A stretch of 64,000 bases of DNA, taken from assembly GCF_019923725.1 (NCBI RefSeq), contig NZ_JAHXRI010000010.1:582636-646635 (forward strand), in the 5' to 3' direction. Made by a program: the position numbers and the translations under genes. A model generated the notes under the pieces. That model was not told where the DNA came from, did not search any database, and saw only the letters and a list, made by a program, of their open reading frames with translations. This document shows, piece after piece, positions 9,857-18,900 of this stretch (within the stretch, counting starts at the first letter, position 1; every line of letters begins with the position of its first letter). The stretch comes from Zwartia hollandica (GTDB lineage Bacteria > Pseudomonadota > Gammaproteobacteria > Burkholderiales > Burkholderiaceae_B).

Positions 9857-9885
9857 GGATTCTCAGTACAGAGGCAAAGTCATCC

Positions 9886-9920
9886 GACGCCCAGGCTTAC
9901 GATCGTGTAGCCTGGGCGTC
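9886..9920 (-). other. Stem-loop between binding-protein and permease genes
   Basis: GACGCCCAGGC (9886-9896) and GCCTGGGCGTC (9910-9920) form a perfect 11-base-pair stem with a 13-base loop. It lies 8 bases after the stop of the periplasmic binding-protein gene and before the DppB-like start. There is no clear T-run on the minus strand, so it is more likely an mRNA stabiliser or partial terminator that keeps the binding protein in excess over the membrane subunits, as is common in such operons. Confidence 0.5.
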
Positions 9921-9928
9921 TGAGTGGA

Positions 9929-11500
9929 TTACTTAATCGTGATGCGCTCAACAACCGGGCGATTGTTAGGCTGGTGAACAATTTCGACATTTTTCTTCAT
10001 TGCCCAAGGAATCACTTGGTCATGCAGAGGTATCGTGCCGAACTCTTTGGCATGGATTGTGAACGCCTCACGAATCATCGCAGTGCGTTTAGCATCATCG
10101 ACCTCGGTCTTTACCGCATCAATCAGCGCATCAACTTTGGGATTGGAATAACCACCATAGTTAAACGCACCGGCTGCACCCTCACCCTTGCTACGAATCA
10201 AAGATTCAAGTGTGTAGTAAGCATCAAACGTCGGAACGCCCCAACCAAACAAGTAGACACTGAAGTCACCGTTCGCAATCTTCGGGAAGAAGGTCGCACG
10301 AGGCATTGCGTTCAATTTTGCCTTCACGCCAGCACGCGCCCACATCGCTACGACAGCTTGGCAAATGGCTTCGTCATTAATGTAGCGATTATTCGGGCAA
10401 TCTAAAGTGAACTCGAGATTGTTTTCGTAGCCCGCCTCTTTAAGCAAAGCCTTGGCTTTTTCAACGTCATAAGGAACACGCTTACCCATTGCGTCTGAAT
10501 AGCCATGAACCTGCGGGGAAATCATAGCGCCTGTAGGCAAGGACATTCCTCGCATGACGGACTTCTTGATCGCTTCAATATCGATCGAGCGATACAGAGC
10601 CTCGCGCACACGCACATCTTGCATCGGATTTTTGCCCTTGATGTTGCTGTACTTAAGTTCTGGACTCTTTACATCCATTGCAAAGTAGATCGTACGGTTT
10701 TCGTTACCGTCGATGACTTTAACTTGCTTGCGTAAGCGATCCAAGTCTTGTGCAGGAGGATCCAACACAAAGTCAACCTCACCTGACAGCAGCGCTGCGG
10801 TGCGTGTCGCGTTTTGTTTAATTGGTGTGTAGATGATTTCCGTCACGTTGCCCGTCTTCGTGGGCTTGCCCCACCAGTTCGGGTTCTCTGCATAGGTCGT
10901 TTTGATGTCGACTTCACGGGTTTTGAGAATATACGGCCCGGTGCCCATCGCATGACGTGCAGCGTAACTTTCCTCTTTCTTATTAAAGTCTTGAGGTAGC
11001 GTAGCGTTGTTCTTTTCAGCCCATGCCTTGCTCATGATACCAAGCGAAGGGAGTTGGCGAAGCAACACAGGGTTCGGGCCTGCTGTTGCGATTTCGACCG
11101 TTAGAGGATCAATCGCCTTGACATCACTGATACCAGCAACGTAGGACTTGAACTGAGAGGAAGGCGCCATGGCGCGCTTAATCGAAAACACAACGTCATC
11201 CGCGGTAAACGCGGAGCCGTCATGAAACTTTACGTTCGGACGCAGCTTGAAGCGCCAAAGGGAAGGATTGACCTGCTCCCAAGAAACGGCCAAGGAGGGG
11301 ACCACTTCAAACTTGTCGTTGTAGGCAAGCAAGGGGTCATACACCCATAAGTTGGCGGCAATATTCAGGCCTTCGTTTTGAGAGTGTGGGTCAAGGGTCA
11401 GAATATCGCCCTGGCTAGTCCATTTGAAGGTTTTGGCACTTCCTATGGCTGGAAACAAAAAAGCTGCTGTCAACGCGGCAGCGATAAGTGATCGACGCAT
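9929..11500 (-). CDS. Periplasmic peptide-type solute-binding protein (family 5)
   Basis: SBP family 5 (DppA/OppA-like) protein of 523 residues and first gene of the importer. It starts with a Sec signal peptide (MRRSLIAAALTAAFLFPAIGSA), cleaved before KTFKW. The mature protein shows the family hallmarks: a WTSQGDILTLDPH start, the W-x-F-x-LRPNVKFHDGSAFTADDVVFS signature, and a DVRVREALYRSIDIEAI segment. AAGGA lies 8 bases before the ATG. There is no lipobox, so it is soluble. Such proteins bind di/oligopeptides, glutathione, nickel chelates or opines; the sequence does not say which one. Confidence 0.93.
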   Translation of the reverse strand: MRRSLIAAALTAAFLFPAIGSAKTFKWTSQGDILTLDPHSQNEGLNIAANLWVYDPLLAYNDKFEVVPSLAVSWEQVNPSLWRFKLRPNVKFHDGSAFTADDVVFSIKRAMAPSSQFKSYVAGISDVKAIDPLTVEIATAGPNPVLLRQLPSLGIMSKAWAEKNNATLPQDFNKKEESYAARHAMGTGPYILKTREVDIKTTYAENPNWWGKPTKTGNVTEIIYTPIKQNATRTAALLSGEVDFVLDPPAQDLDRLRKQVKVIDGNENRTIYFAMDVKSPELKYSNIKGKNPMQDVRVREALYRSIDIEAIKKSVMRGMSLPTGAMISPQVHGYSDAMGKRVPYDVEKAKALLKEAGYENNLEFTLDCPNNRYINDEAICQAVVAMWARAGVKAKLNAMPRATFFPKIANGDFSVYLFGWGVPTFDAYYTLESLIRSKGEGAAGAFNYGGYSNPKVDALIDAVKTEVDDAKRTAMIREAFTIHAKEFGTIPLHDQVIPWAMKKNVEIVHQPNNRPVVERITIK

Positions 11501-11535
11501 GGCTCGGTCCTTAAGAAAAGTTCAGTAACGGTCTC

Positions 11536-11564
11536 AGTTTGCCCCATCCGCTCAGGGGCGTCAA
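11536..11564 (-). promoter_or_regulatory. Possible promoter with a dyad in the spacer, upstream of the importer operon
   Basis: On the minus strand TTGACG (11559-11564) is followed after 17 bases by CAAACT (11536-11541), a fair sigma-70 match for the -35 and a poor one for the -10. The spacer contains the short dyad GCCCC-N9-GGGGC (11541-11559), which could be an operator or, alternatively, a weak terminator for the upstream Bug gene. No T-run follows it. This is a motif-level suggestion only. Confidence 0.3.
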
Positions 11565-11592
11565 CAATGAACATATAACTACGGGTTTGCGC

Positions 11593-12585
11593 TTAGTTCA
11601 GCTTGATGTTGTTGGACTTTGCCACCCCACTCCATTTGTCGCGCTCACCAACAATAAATGCCTTAAATTGCGCTGGCGTATCGCCAACCGGCTGCGCACC
11701 CAAGTCGAAAAACTGCTTTTCAATTTCAGGCGTGCGCAAAATGGCCATTAAATGACGGCTCAGCTCATCCACCAAAGGCTGGGGCGTTCCGGCAGGCGCC
11801 ATCAAGCCAAACCAGGCCGACACATCGTAACCAGGCACGCCTGCCTCAGCCATGGTTGGGATCTCGGGGGCACCCGGCCAACGCTTGGTTGTTGTGACCG
11901 CCAGTGCGCGAACCTTACCCGACTTAATGAAGGCCATTGAGGACGGCAAGTTATCAATACCGACACTGACTTGACCGCCAATTAAGTCCACAAGCATTGG
12001 CGAGCCACCTTTGTAAGGCACATGCACGATGTCAAGCCCTGCCATCGACTTAAAGAGTTCGCCACTCATGTGCGGGGAGCCGCCATGACTGGTCGAACCG
12101 AAATTGATAGTGCCTGGCTTGGCCTTAGCCAGCGCGATGAGCTCTTTCAGATTCTGTACCGGCAAATTAGTATTGGCGAGCAAAACATTAGGCGTACTAG
12201 CAACCAAGCTGATCGGAACAAAATCTGTCACGGGATCATAAGGTGGCGGCGTTTGCAGGGCCGGAATAATTCCGTGCGAAGCGATACTGGCAAAGACCAA
12301 CGAATGCCCATCCGCGGGTGATTTCGCCACTTGCTGCGACCCAATCACACCCCCGGCCCCAGGACGATTATCGATCACGACAGTGCGTCCAAGGCGCTCG
12401 CCGAGCCTGGGCGCCACGGCACGAGCCAATAAGTCTGTTGTCCCCCCAGCCGGGTAAGGCACCACGATTCGAATCGGACGGTCAGCAAAGGCAGTTTGCG
12501 CCGCCGCACCTGAAGACCCAAGCACCCCAGCGGCGAGTACCGAAGTGAATATCCCTAGCCATTTGAAACGATTATTTTTTTTCAT
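11593..12585 (-). CDS. Bug/TctC-family periplasmic receptor
   Basis: Tripartite tricarboxylate transporter receptor of 330 residues. The signal peptide runs to about residue 29 (AAAQ), followed by the family pattern RPIRIVVPYPAGGTTDLLARAVAP and then IDNRPGAGGVIG. These proteins capture carboxylates or related small molecules in the periplasm for a TctA/TctB membrane pair; no such pair lies in this window. It follows the AtuA pair on the same strand (55 bases downstream of it), so its ligand is probably the substrate handled by those genes. The C-terminus (FKAFIVGERDKWSGVAKSNNIKLN) is normal, so the gene is intact. Confidence 0.93.
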   Translation of the reverse strand: MKKNNRFKWLGIFTSVLAAGVLGSSGAAAQTAFADRPIRIVVPYPAGGTTDLLARAVAPRLGERLGRTVVIDNRPGAGGVIGSQQVAKSPADGHSLVFASIASHGIIPALQTPPPYDPVTDFVPISLVASTPNVLLANTNLPVQNLKELIALAKAKPGTINFGSTSHGGSPHMSGELFKSMAGLDIVHVPYKGGSPMLVDLIGGQVSVGIDNLPSSMAFIKSGKVRALAVTTTKRWPGAPEIPTMAEAGVPGYDVSAWFGLMAPAGTPQPLVDELSRHLMAILRTPEIEKQFFDLGAQPVGDTPAQFKAFIVGERDKWSGVAKSNNIKLN

Positions 12586-12640
12586 GATTGATGTCTCTTC
12601 TCCGTTGATGATGGACTAATGGTTTGACGTAAGTAAGGCA

Positions 12641-13003
12641 TCAAGCCTTGGGTAAAAGATGTTGCCCTCGTAGCTGGGGCCTTAACCCCTCGGGCACCTC
12701 TAACTCAAAATTCAACACCGCGGCGGATAACGCCTTGCCATAATTATCAAGACACAGGCTGCGCGAGACTCCTCCCCCAAGCGCCCCTTGCGCCACAAAA
12801 TTCATTGCGTGCAGTTGGTCCACGTCATAGCGCGTCACTGCGCCTTTAATAGCGCCTGAATAAAAAGCCTTGAACCGTTCCGCAGTCAGTTGCTCCTTCA
12901 AGAGCGGATATAGCTCGGGCGTGTAGGCAAAGACGGCGATATTCGAGGTGTCGCCCTTATCCCCAGAGCGGGCATGCGCAACATGTTGAAGTTTTACTTT
13001 CAT
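12641..13003 (-). CDS. AtuA-like C-terminal (ferredoxin-fold) domain protein
   Basis: A 120-residue protein that matches the C-terminal domain found at the end of longer AtuA proteins: LQHVAHARSGDKGDTSNIAVFAY at the N-terminus, then NFVAQGALGGGVSRSLCLDNYGKALSAAVLNFEL. The conserved ARSGDKGDTSNI motif near residue 12 is the family signature. It begins 3 bases after the end of the DUF1446-type gene, so the two proteins are surely made together and probably form one complex. The function in this organism is unknown; AtuA belongs to acyclic terpene (citronellol/geraniol) use in Pseudomonas. Confidence 0.85.
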   Translation of the reverse strand: MKVKLQHVAHARSGDKGDTSNIAVFAYTPELYPLLKEQLTAERFKAFYSGAIKGAVTRYDVDQLHAMNFVAQGALGGGVSRSLCLDNYGKALSAAVLNFELEVPEGLRPQLRGQHLLPKA

Positions 13004-13006
13004 GGC

Positions 13007-14362
13007 TCAACTCACAAAATAATTTATTGAAGGGGTTACGCGTTCGCGAGGCACCAGCGAAGACCAGACGCCGATGACTTCCCGAGTGCGATCCTGATGC
13101 GGCACGCGCTTGCCGGTGTGCGCAATACCGGATACCGCCATGCCATCAATCTCACGGCCGACTTTGGCCGCCTGCTCTCGTGTCTTTGTGCGCGCAGCTA
13201 CACGCACAGCCACCTCATAGGGCTCAGGCGCGTCTTTCGGCGTTGCATCGCCATGGATCGCATTCAAGCCAAGGTAGTCGATTCGAATGTCCTCTGCCTC
13301 GAGCTTCACAATCTTGAAGCGCTCTTCCAAAATCCTCTTGGCGAGCTGCGCGCGACGCAAGGCTCCGGGGCCGGCGTAAAAAAACATGTCTTCCCCGATA
13401 AACCCTTCGGTGCAACCAATCGACACCTTTAAGGTGGGCGTGCGAGGCTTGCCGCCGATGTGACTAACCTTCACGCGATCGGCGCCGACTTGCTCAAGCA
13501 CAGCGGTCGAAAAATCCACCACCACATCAGGCGTTAAATAATTAAAGGGGTCATGTACCTCATACAACAGTTGTTCTTTAATTGTTTGCAGCGTGACCGC
13601 CCCGCCCGTTCCGGCAACTTTGCTGATCACAGCGCTTCCATCCGGACTGACCTCAGCAATCGGAAAACCAAAATTCCAAGGCTCTGGCACGTCTTTAAAC
13701 CCTGGGTCTGCGAAATAGCCTCCCGTTGCTTGCGCACCGCACTCCAGAATGTGTCCAATCCCAGTCCCTTGACCTAGCTTGACGTGATCTAGGGGATCCC
13801 AGCCAAACTCAAACATCATGGGCGCTAAAAATATCGAGGGGTCCGCTACACGGCCAGTGATCACGATTTGGGCGCCCGCCTGTAGGGCTTGCACGATTGG
13901 CTCAGCCCCTTGATAGACTTCGGCAGAAATCAACGTTGACTGCAGACTCGCAGTAGGCTTGCCGTTTTCAAGAATGGTGTCGGTCAGTTCAAGCACATGC
14001 TCCGTGATCAGACTGCCATTGACCGCGGCAACTTTAACGCCGGTATAACCAAACTCCTTGAGCCAATACACCACACGCTGTGCCGCTGCGTCTGGGTTAA
14101 TCCAACCTTGGTTGCTAATAATCTTTGTGCCGCGGGCCATGCAGGCTGGCAATACGGCACGCATACGGTCATCGAGGTATGTGTCATAGCCTGGGAAACT
14201 AGGGTCACGCCGTGCGCGCACCTGCGCGGCCGACACCGTGGCCTCGGCCATGGTCTCAAAACACAAGTAATCTAAATCACCTTTCTCTGCATTGAGCGCT
14301 GCAGGCTCTACTCGGTCACCCCACCAGGCGGCGCCAGATCCAATTCTGATAATTTTTTTCAT
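13007..14362 (-). CDS. Acyclic terpene utilisation AtuA family protein (DUF1446)
   Basis: Protein of 451 residues that matches the N-terminal part of AtuA. It opens with a glycine-rich strand (IRIGSGAAWWGDRVEPA) and has the family motifs DYLCFETMAEATVS, SNQGWINPDAAA and ITGRVADPSIFLAP. There is no signal peptide or membrane helix. In Pseudomonas AtuA these sequences and the small C-terminal domain are one chain; here they are two genes 3 bases apart. Relatives occur in many short-chain acid catabolic clusters, so a terpene role should not be assumed. A GAGAG ribosome binding site lies just before the ATG, right next to the T-run of an upstream terminator. Confidence 0.88.
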   Translation of the reverse strand: MKKIIRIGSGAAWWGDRVEPAALNAEKGDLDYLCFETMAEATVSAAQVRARRDPSFPGYDTYLDDRMRAVLPACMARGTKIISNQGWINPDAAAQRVVYWLKEFGYTGVKVAAVNGSLITEHVLELTDTILENGKPTASLQSTLISAEVYQGAEPIVQALQAGAQIVITGRVADPSIFLAPMMFEFGWDPLDHVKLGQGTGIGHILECGAQATGGYFADPGFKDVPEPWNFGFPIAEVSPDGSAVISKVAGTGGAVTLQTIKEQLLYEVHDPFNYLTPDVVVDFSTAVLEQVGADRVKVSHIGGKPRTPTLKVSIGCTEGFIGEDMFFYAGPGALRRAQLAKRILEERFKIVKLEAEDIRIDYLGLNAIHGDATPKDAPEPYEVAVRVAARTKTREQAAKVGREIDGMAVSGIAHTGKRVPHQDRTREVIGVWSSLVPRERVTPSINYFVS

Positions 14363-14370
14363 TTTGCTCT

Positions 14371-14401
14371 CAAAAAAACGCCCTCAGAGCTTTGAGGGCG
14401 T
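14371..14401 (-). terminator. Rho-independent terminator after the cyclase gene
   Basis: Read on the minus strand, a 9-base-pair GC-rich stem (ACGCCCTCA / TGAGGGCGT, 14378-14401) with a 6-base loop is followed by seven T residues (complement of 14372-14378). It follows the cyclase stop codon by about 30 bases. The T-run ends only about 10 bases before the AtuA start codon, so the terminator sits inside the AtuA leader. Confidence 0.82.
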
Positions 14402-14429
14402 GCGATCCATACACTTACCGATAAGCGTC

Positions 14430-15485
14430 TTAAACCGTTGCAACGGCCGTCGACGGGGAACCCACTGCTCCCGGCAAACGCAGTGGTGGTGCCGTCAACA
14501 AGAAACGATTGCGGCCATGCTCACGCAACCATTTGGCAAGAGGCGTGAGATAAAACATCTCACCCAGATGCACGCCGAGCTTGAATAAACAGTGCTCATG
14601 CAATGGCAAGGTCGCGCAACAACCCACGTGATCAACTGCAGGGTAATGCTCGACGGCATAGTTATCGGCCATCAACACCACCAACTGACTGTCGGTGATC
14701 CAGTTCAATAGTTTTTGGTCCCGACCGTTCAAGGCTGCGCAGCTTGTTTCCAAGGTATGCAGGTCAGGCTTACCCTTCATATCCATGAGCATTTGTGCAA
14801 AGCCTGTGTGCAAACACACCATATCGCCAGGCTCGACAACCACCTTATCTTTCTCCATGACACGCATCAGAGTGTCATAGCCAATGATCTCGCGCTTGTT
14901 TCCAAAGTGTGCGTGAAAGTCGAGCATCACACCGCGCCCCTGCACGCAAGACTCCGCCATATTTTGTATACCCAAGGCCGTGGCATTCGAGGTCGACCTC
15001 TGATCGCCAGGTTGGGGGACGCCCGCGTCTTTCGCATCGGTTGGGCCTTGGATGTCGTCACCCGCGCGATAGCCGTTGTAATAGACCGACTCGGCAATCC
15101 CATCACCGTTCGCATCAAAACGGGAACCGACATGCGCCAAGCTATCCCATTGCGTTGAATACTGAAGGTGCATCACGACCAAATCATCACTGATGACGTC
15201 AGTGTGTAATTCGTTATCGCGAAACAAACCGTAATTCATATTCGGACGATCACCACGAAGCGTTGGACGAATGACTGGGGGAAAACGTCTGGGGTTGAGC
15301 AAATTGCCACCGGGTAAGTCCAGTGGCAGGCTCAGACAGAAAGGTTGAAACTCTTTGACTTCAGCGATGCCCTGCTTGAGCTTGGCTGGCGTCAAGAGAT
15401 TGATGCGACCCCGTTGGTCGTCCGGTCCAAAATCACCCCATGTCGATCCTTCAGGACGATTTACCCAACGTTTTGACCCGCTCAT
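14430..15485 (-). CDS. Cyclase-family metal hydrolase
   Basis: Protein of 351 residues of the cyclase/kynurenine formamidase superfamily (Pfam Cyclase). The metal-binding segment is recognisable as HLQYSTQWDSLAHVG, the variant with TQWDSLAH that replaces the classical HxGTHxDxPxH of KynB. Later conserved parts are DMVCLHTGFAQ and the VEHYPAVDHVGCCATLPLHEHCL block. No signal peptide is seen. The protein is longer than KynB (about 210 residues), so a role in tryptophan breakdown is unlikely. Members of this long group hydrolyse cyclic amides, imides or lactones. It is upstream of the AtuA pair on the same strand but ends in its own terminator. Confidence 0.85.
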   Translation of the reverse strand: MSGSKRWVNRPEGSTWGDFGPDDQRGRINLLTPAKLKQGIAEVKEFQPFCLSLPLDLPGGNLLNPRRFPPVIRPTLRGDRPNMNYGLFRDNELHTDVISDDLVVMHLQYSTQWDSLAHVGSRFDANGDGIAESVYYNGYRAGDDIQGPTDAKDAGVPQPGDQRSTSNATALGIQNMAESCVQGRGVMLDFHAHFGNKREIIGYDTLMRVMEKDKVVVEPGDMVCLHTGFAQMLMDMKGKPDLHTLETSCAALNGRDQKLLNWITDSQLVVLMADNYAVEHYPAVDHVGCCATLPLHEHCLFKLGVHLGEMFYLTPLAKWLREHGRNRFLLTAPPLRLPGAVGSPSTAVATV

Positions 15486-15600
15486 GCTTTGTATCTCCGA
15501 TTTATGTTTATTGTGACTAGCGTTCGTATGCGTTCTCTTTTACGCTCCTAGGATAGTCAACCGATCTGCCCACCGAGTCAAGTCAGTCCCCGCCAGGTCA

Positions 15601-15636
15601 AAAGCAAAAAGGCCGCTGACATCGTCAGCGGCCTTT
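15601..15636 (-). terminator. Strong rho-independent terminator
   Basis: AAAGGCCGCTGAC (15608-15620) and GTCAGCGGCCTTT (15624-15636) form a 13-base-pair stem with a 3-base loop. On the minus strand the stem is followed by TTTTTGCTTT (complement of 15601-15610). It lies 58 bases downstream of the small basic gene at 15695-15826 and must end that transcript. This makes the small gene an independent unit. Confidence 0.88.
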
Positions 15637-15694
15637 CACTTAAATCATTTTGGTCTACGCAGAACGCTGCAAAGACCAGTCAATATGCCAATAC

Positions 15695-15826
15695 TCAGGC
15701 TTTCTTGACTTTCTCGAGCATTTTGAACACGCCTTTGGGAGCGTTGACGAACAGGCGCTTGAAGGCCTTGCCCAAGCAACGGCGCTCGAGAGTGTTGCGA
15801 CGCGTACGTTTTGTTTCTGAAGCCAT
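15695..15826 (-). CDS. Small strongly basic protein of unknown function (43 residues)
   Basis: Short gene encoding a protein that starts MASETKRTRRNTLERRCLG and ends FKMLEKVKKA. It has 14 Lys/Arg against 3 Glu, giving a net charge of about +11, one Cys, and an amphipathic helix-like middle (KAFKRLF). GGAGA lies about 7 bases before the ATG. Codons are the preferred ones (CGC, CGT, AAG, CTC, GTC), and the gene ends before a strong terminator. These features suggest a real and well-expressed gene. It has no signal peptide. Binding to RNA, DNA or the ribosome is a plausible guess for such a peptide, but I know no family for it. It is divergent from uvrA. Confidence 0.72.
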   Translation of the reverse strand: MASETKRTRRNTLERRCLGKAFKRLFVNAPKGVFKMLEKVKKA

Positions 15827-15928
15827 AGCTATTCTCCGGTAGGGAACTCACTATATTACCCTAAATTTGACCCGGTTATCGCTTGGACAAGAGACCCCAG
15901 CTCGGCTAGCCCGCTCTATGATTGCGAC

Positions 15929-18900
15929 ATGAACCCCACTATTCGCATTACTGGCGCTCGCCAGAACAACCTAAAAAATCTCGATGTCACCCTAAATACA
16001 GGGGAACTGACCGTCATAACTGGCGTCAGCGGCTCGGGCAAAAGCTCCTTGGCCTTCGATACCTTGTACGCCGAAGGACAGCGGCGCTACGTCGAAACCT
16101 TCTCGCCCTACGCCCGACAGTTTCTCGATCGCATGGATAAGCCTGTGGTCGACAAGATTGAAGGCATTTTGCCTGCAATCGCCATTGATCAAACCAACCC
16201 AGTGCGCAGCTCGCGCAGCACGGTTGGCACAATGACCGAGCTCAATGACCATCTGAAATTACTTTTTGCGCGTGGCGCGCAGTTAATGTGCCGCGGGTGT
16301 GGTCAAGCCGTTTGTCGCGACAGTACGGCTTCAATCTTTAGCGCCATCACTGCGCGCGCAGCAAAGGCGAGCGATCCAAGACTGGTCATTACTTTCCCAG
16401 TCCAGGTACCGGCAAACTTTAGCGAAGAAGAGGTCCGAGGCTTCTTAGATCAGCAAGGTTATACACGGGTCCATGCCGATGAGGGTCCGACGCAAACAGA
16501 GGTCGTTGCAGCAAGCGCCGCGACGAAGGCTCCCGCAAAGTCCAACAAAAAGAAGACGGCGATGCTGTCCCCGACATTACGAACCTTACGCGTGGTGCAA
16601 GACCGCTTTCGTATGGCAGGGGCAGACACTTCGCGTGTCATGGAAGCACTGGACATCGCCCTGAAAATGGGCAATGGCCTCATCGCTGTACACGCCCTTG
16701 ATCAAGACGGGCAGGACACAGAGGTCTGGAAATTTAGCGACAAACTCCATTGCGCAGACTGCAATATTAGCTATAGCGACCCCCTCCCAAGCACCTTCTC
16801 TTTTAACTCACCGCTTGGTGCGTGCGAGACCTGCCGTGGCTTTGGACGCGTGATCGGAATCGACTTTGGCTTGGTTATTCCTGACGAGAACAAAACGCTG
16901 GAAGGCGGTGCCATCAAACCATGGCAAACGCCAAGTTACAAAGAATGCCAAGTCGAACTAGAAAAATACGCCAAGCGCGCGAACGTTTCGACCAATACGC
17001 CCTGGAAGCACTTACCGCCCGAGCACCAGGAGTGGGTCCTGCATGGCGATCCGCTTTGGAAAGGCGGCAATCAAGCCTGGAAAACACAGTGGTATGGCGT
17101 GCAACGTTTCTTTGACTGGCTCGAGACCAAGTCCTACAAAATGCACGTGCGCGTGCTGTTGTCGAAGTATCGCAGCTACACCCCCTGCCCCACTTGCAAA
17201 GGTGCACGACTTAAGCCCGACGCCTTGCTGTGGCGCATCGATGGCAGGTCCATTCAAGACCTGATGTTGACACCGATCGTGCAGTTGCGCGAATTCGCAG
17301 GCACTGTCAGGTTTGCCGGCAGCTTAGATGCAGCGATGGATCTTGTATTAACGGAGGTGCGAGCCAGACTCAAATTCCTCTGTGATGTCGGACTTGGTTA
17401 CCTCACACTAGACCGACAAAGTCGCACTTTGTCAGGCGGCGAAGTGCAGCGCATCAACCTGACAACGGCGTTAGGCACGTCTCTCGTTAACACACTCTTT
17501 GTACTGGATGAACCATCGATCGGTCTGCATCCGCGAGATATTCACCGCATTGTCGAAGTGATGCATCGACTGCGCGACGCAGGTAACACTCTCGTTGTCG
17601 TCGAACATGACCCGCAAGTCATGATCGCTGCAGATCGCGTGATCGACGTTGGACCAGGTCCCGGCGAACGCGGCGGCCAGATCGTCTTCGACGGCACCCC
17701 TAGCGCCTTGAAAGAAGCGCCAACCTTAACCGGCAAGTACATGGGTGGCCTGTTGAAGGTCGAGGCACCTCGCCCACTGCCGGTATCCGCAAACACGCCG
17801 AGGTTATTGCTCGAAGGTGTGACAGCAAATAACCTGAAAAACGTCTCAGTCGAAATTCCACTCGGACGACTCGTTTGCGTCACCGGTGTCTCTGGGTCTG
17901 GCAAATCCACTCTCATCCAGGACGTACTCTATCCAGGGCTGCTCAAGATCATGGGCAAACCCACAGAATCACCGGGCCCGTTCGATCGTATTCTCGGTGC
18001 AGAGCAGCTCGCTGATGTTGTGATGGTCGATCAGGCGCAAATTGGGAAAACAGCGCGCTCCAACCCCGCGAGTTATGTGGGTGCCTTTGATCCCATTCGC
18101 AAGCTGTTCGCCCAGGCTCCGGTTGCGCGTGAACGTGGTTACACCGCAGGCACCTTTAGTTTTAATAGCGGTGATGGCCGTTGCCCAACTTGCGGTGGCA
18201 CAGGCTTTGAACACGTTGAAATGCAGTTCTTGTCTGATATCTACATCCGCTGTCCCGACTGCGATGGCAAGCGCTTCCGGCCAGAAGTACGCGAGGTAGA
18301 GATCGAACATCTCGGTCGGCGCGCCTCGATCGATGCCGTCTTAGACATGACTGTCTCAGAAGCGCTTGAATTTTTCAAAGGCCTACGCGATGTTCAACTC
18401 GGTCTAGCTCCGCTTGCAGACGTAGGACTGGAATACGTCAAACTTGGTCAACCGGTGCCGACCCTATCTGGCGGTGAAGCCCAGCGACTAAAGTTGGCCG
18501 GCCATCTGGCTGAGGCGGCACGCAGCGGAATCTCGACTGCCAAGGTTGCTAAAAAAGGTAGCCTGTTTCTATTTGACGAACCCACGACTGGTTTGCATTT
18601 TGATGATGTCGCACGACTGATGCGTGCGTTTCGCAAACTACTCGGCGCGGGCCACACTTTATTAATCATCGAGCACAATCTTGATGTCATACGGTCTGCC
18701 GACTGGGTGATCGATCTGGGTCCCGAAGGTGGCGACGCGGGGGGCGAAATTATTGCGGCAGGCAGCCCGGAAGATATCATGCAAGCACCTCGTTCCTATA
18801 CAGGCGAGGCGTTGCGTGAGTACGCCGTGGCGATGACACCGGACGCAATTGGTAGCACGCTCGCGGAAACCTCTGGTAAGCCCCTCCAGGCAGTCCTTAA

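Noticed and set aside
15550-15590. Repeated TTGACT hexamers upstream of the cyclase gene (minus strand)
   Set aside because: Two copies 21 bases apart could be an operator or -35 elements, but no -10 at a proper distance was found and the repeat is short, so no site is called.
15645-15851. 68-residue minus-strand reading frame
   Set aside because: It overlaps the 43-residue basic gene in another frame and runs across its ribosome binding site; the sequence has no protein-like pattern, and the basic gene has the better start, codons and terminator.
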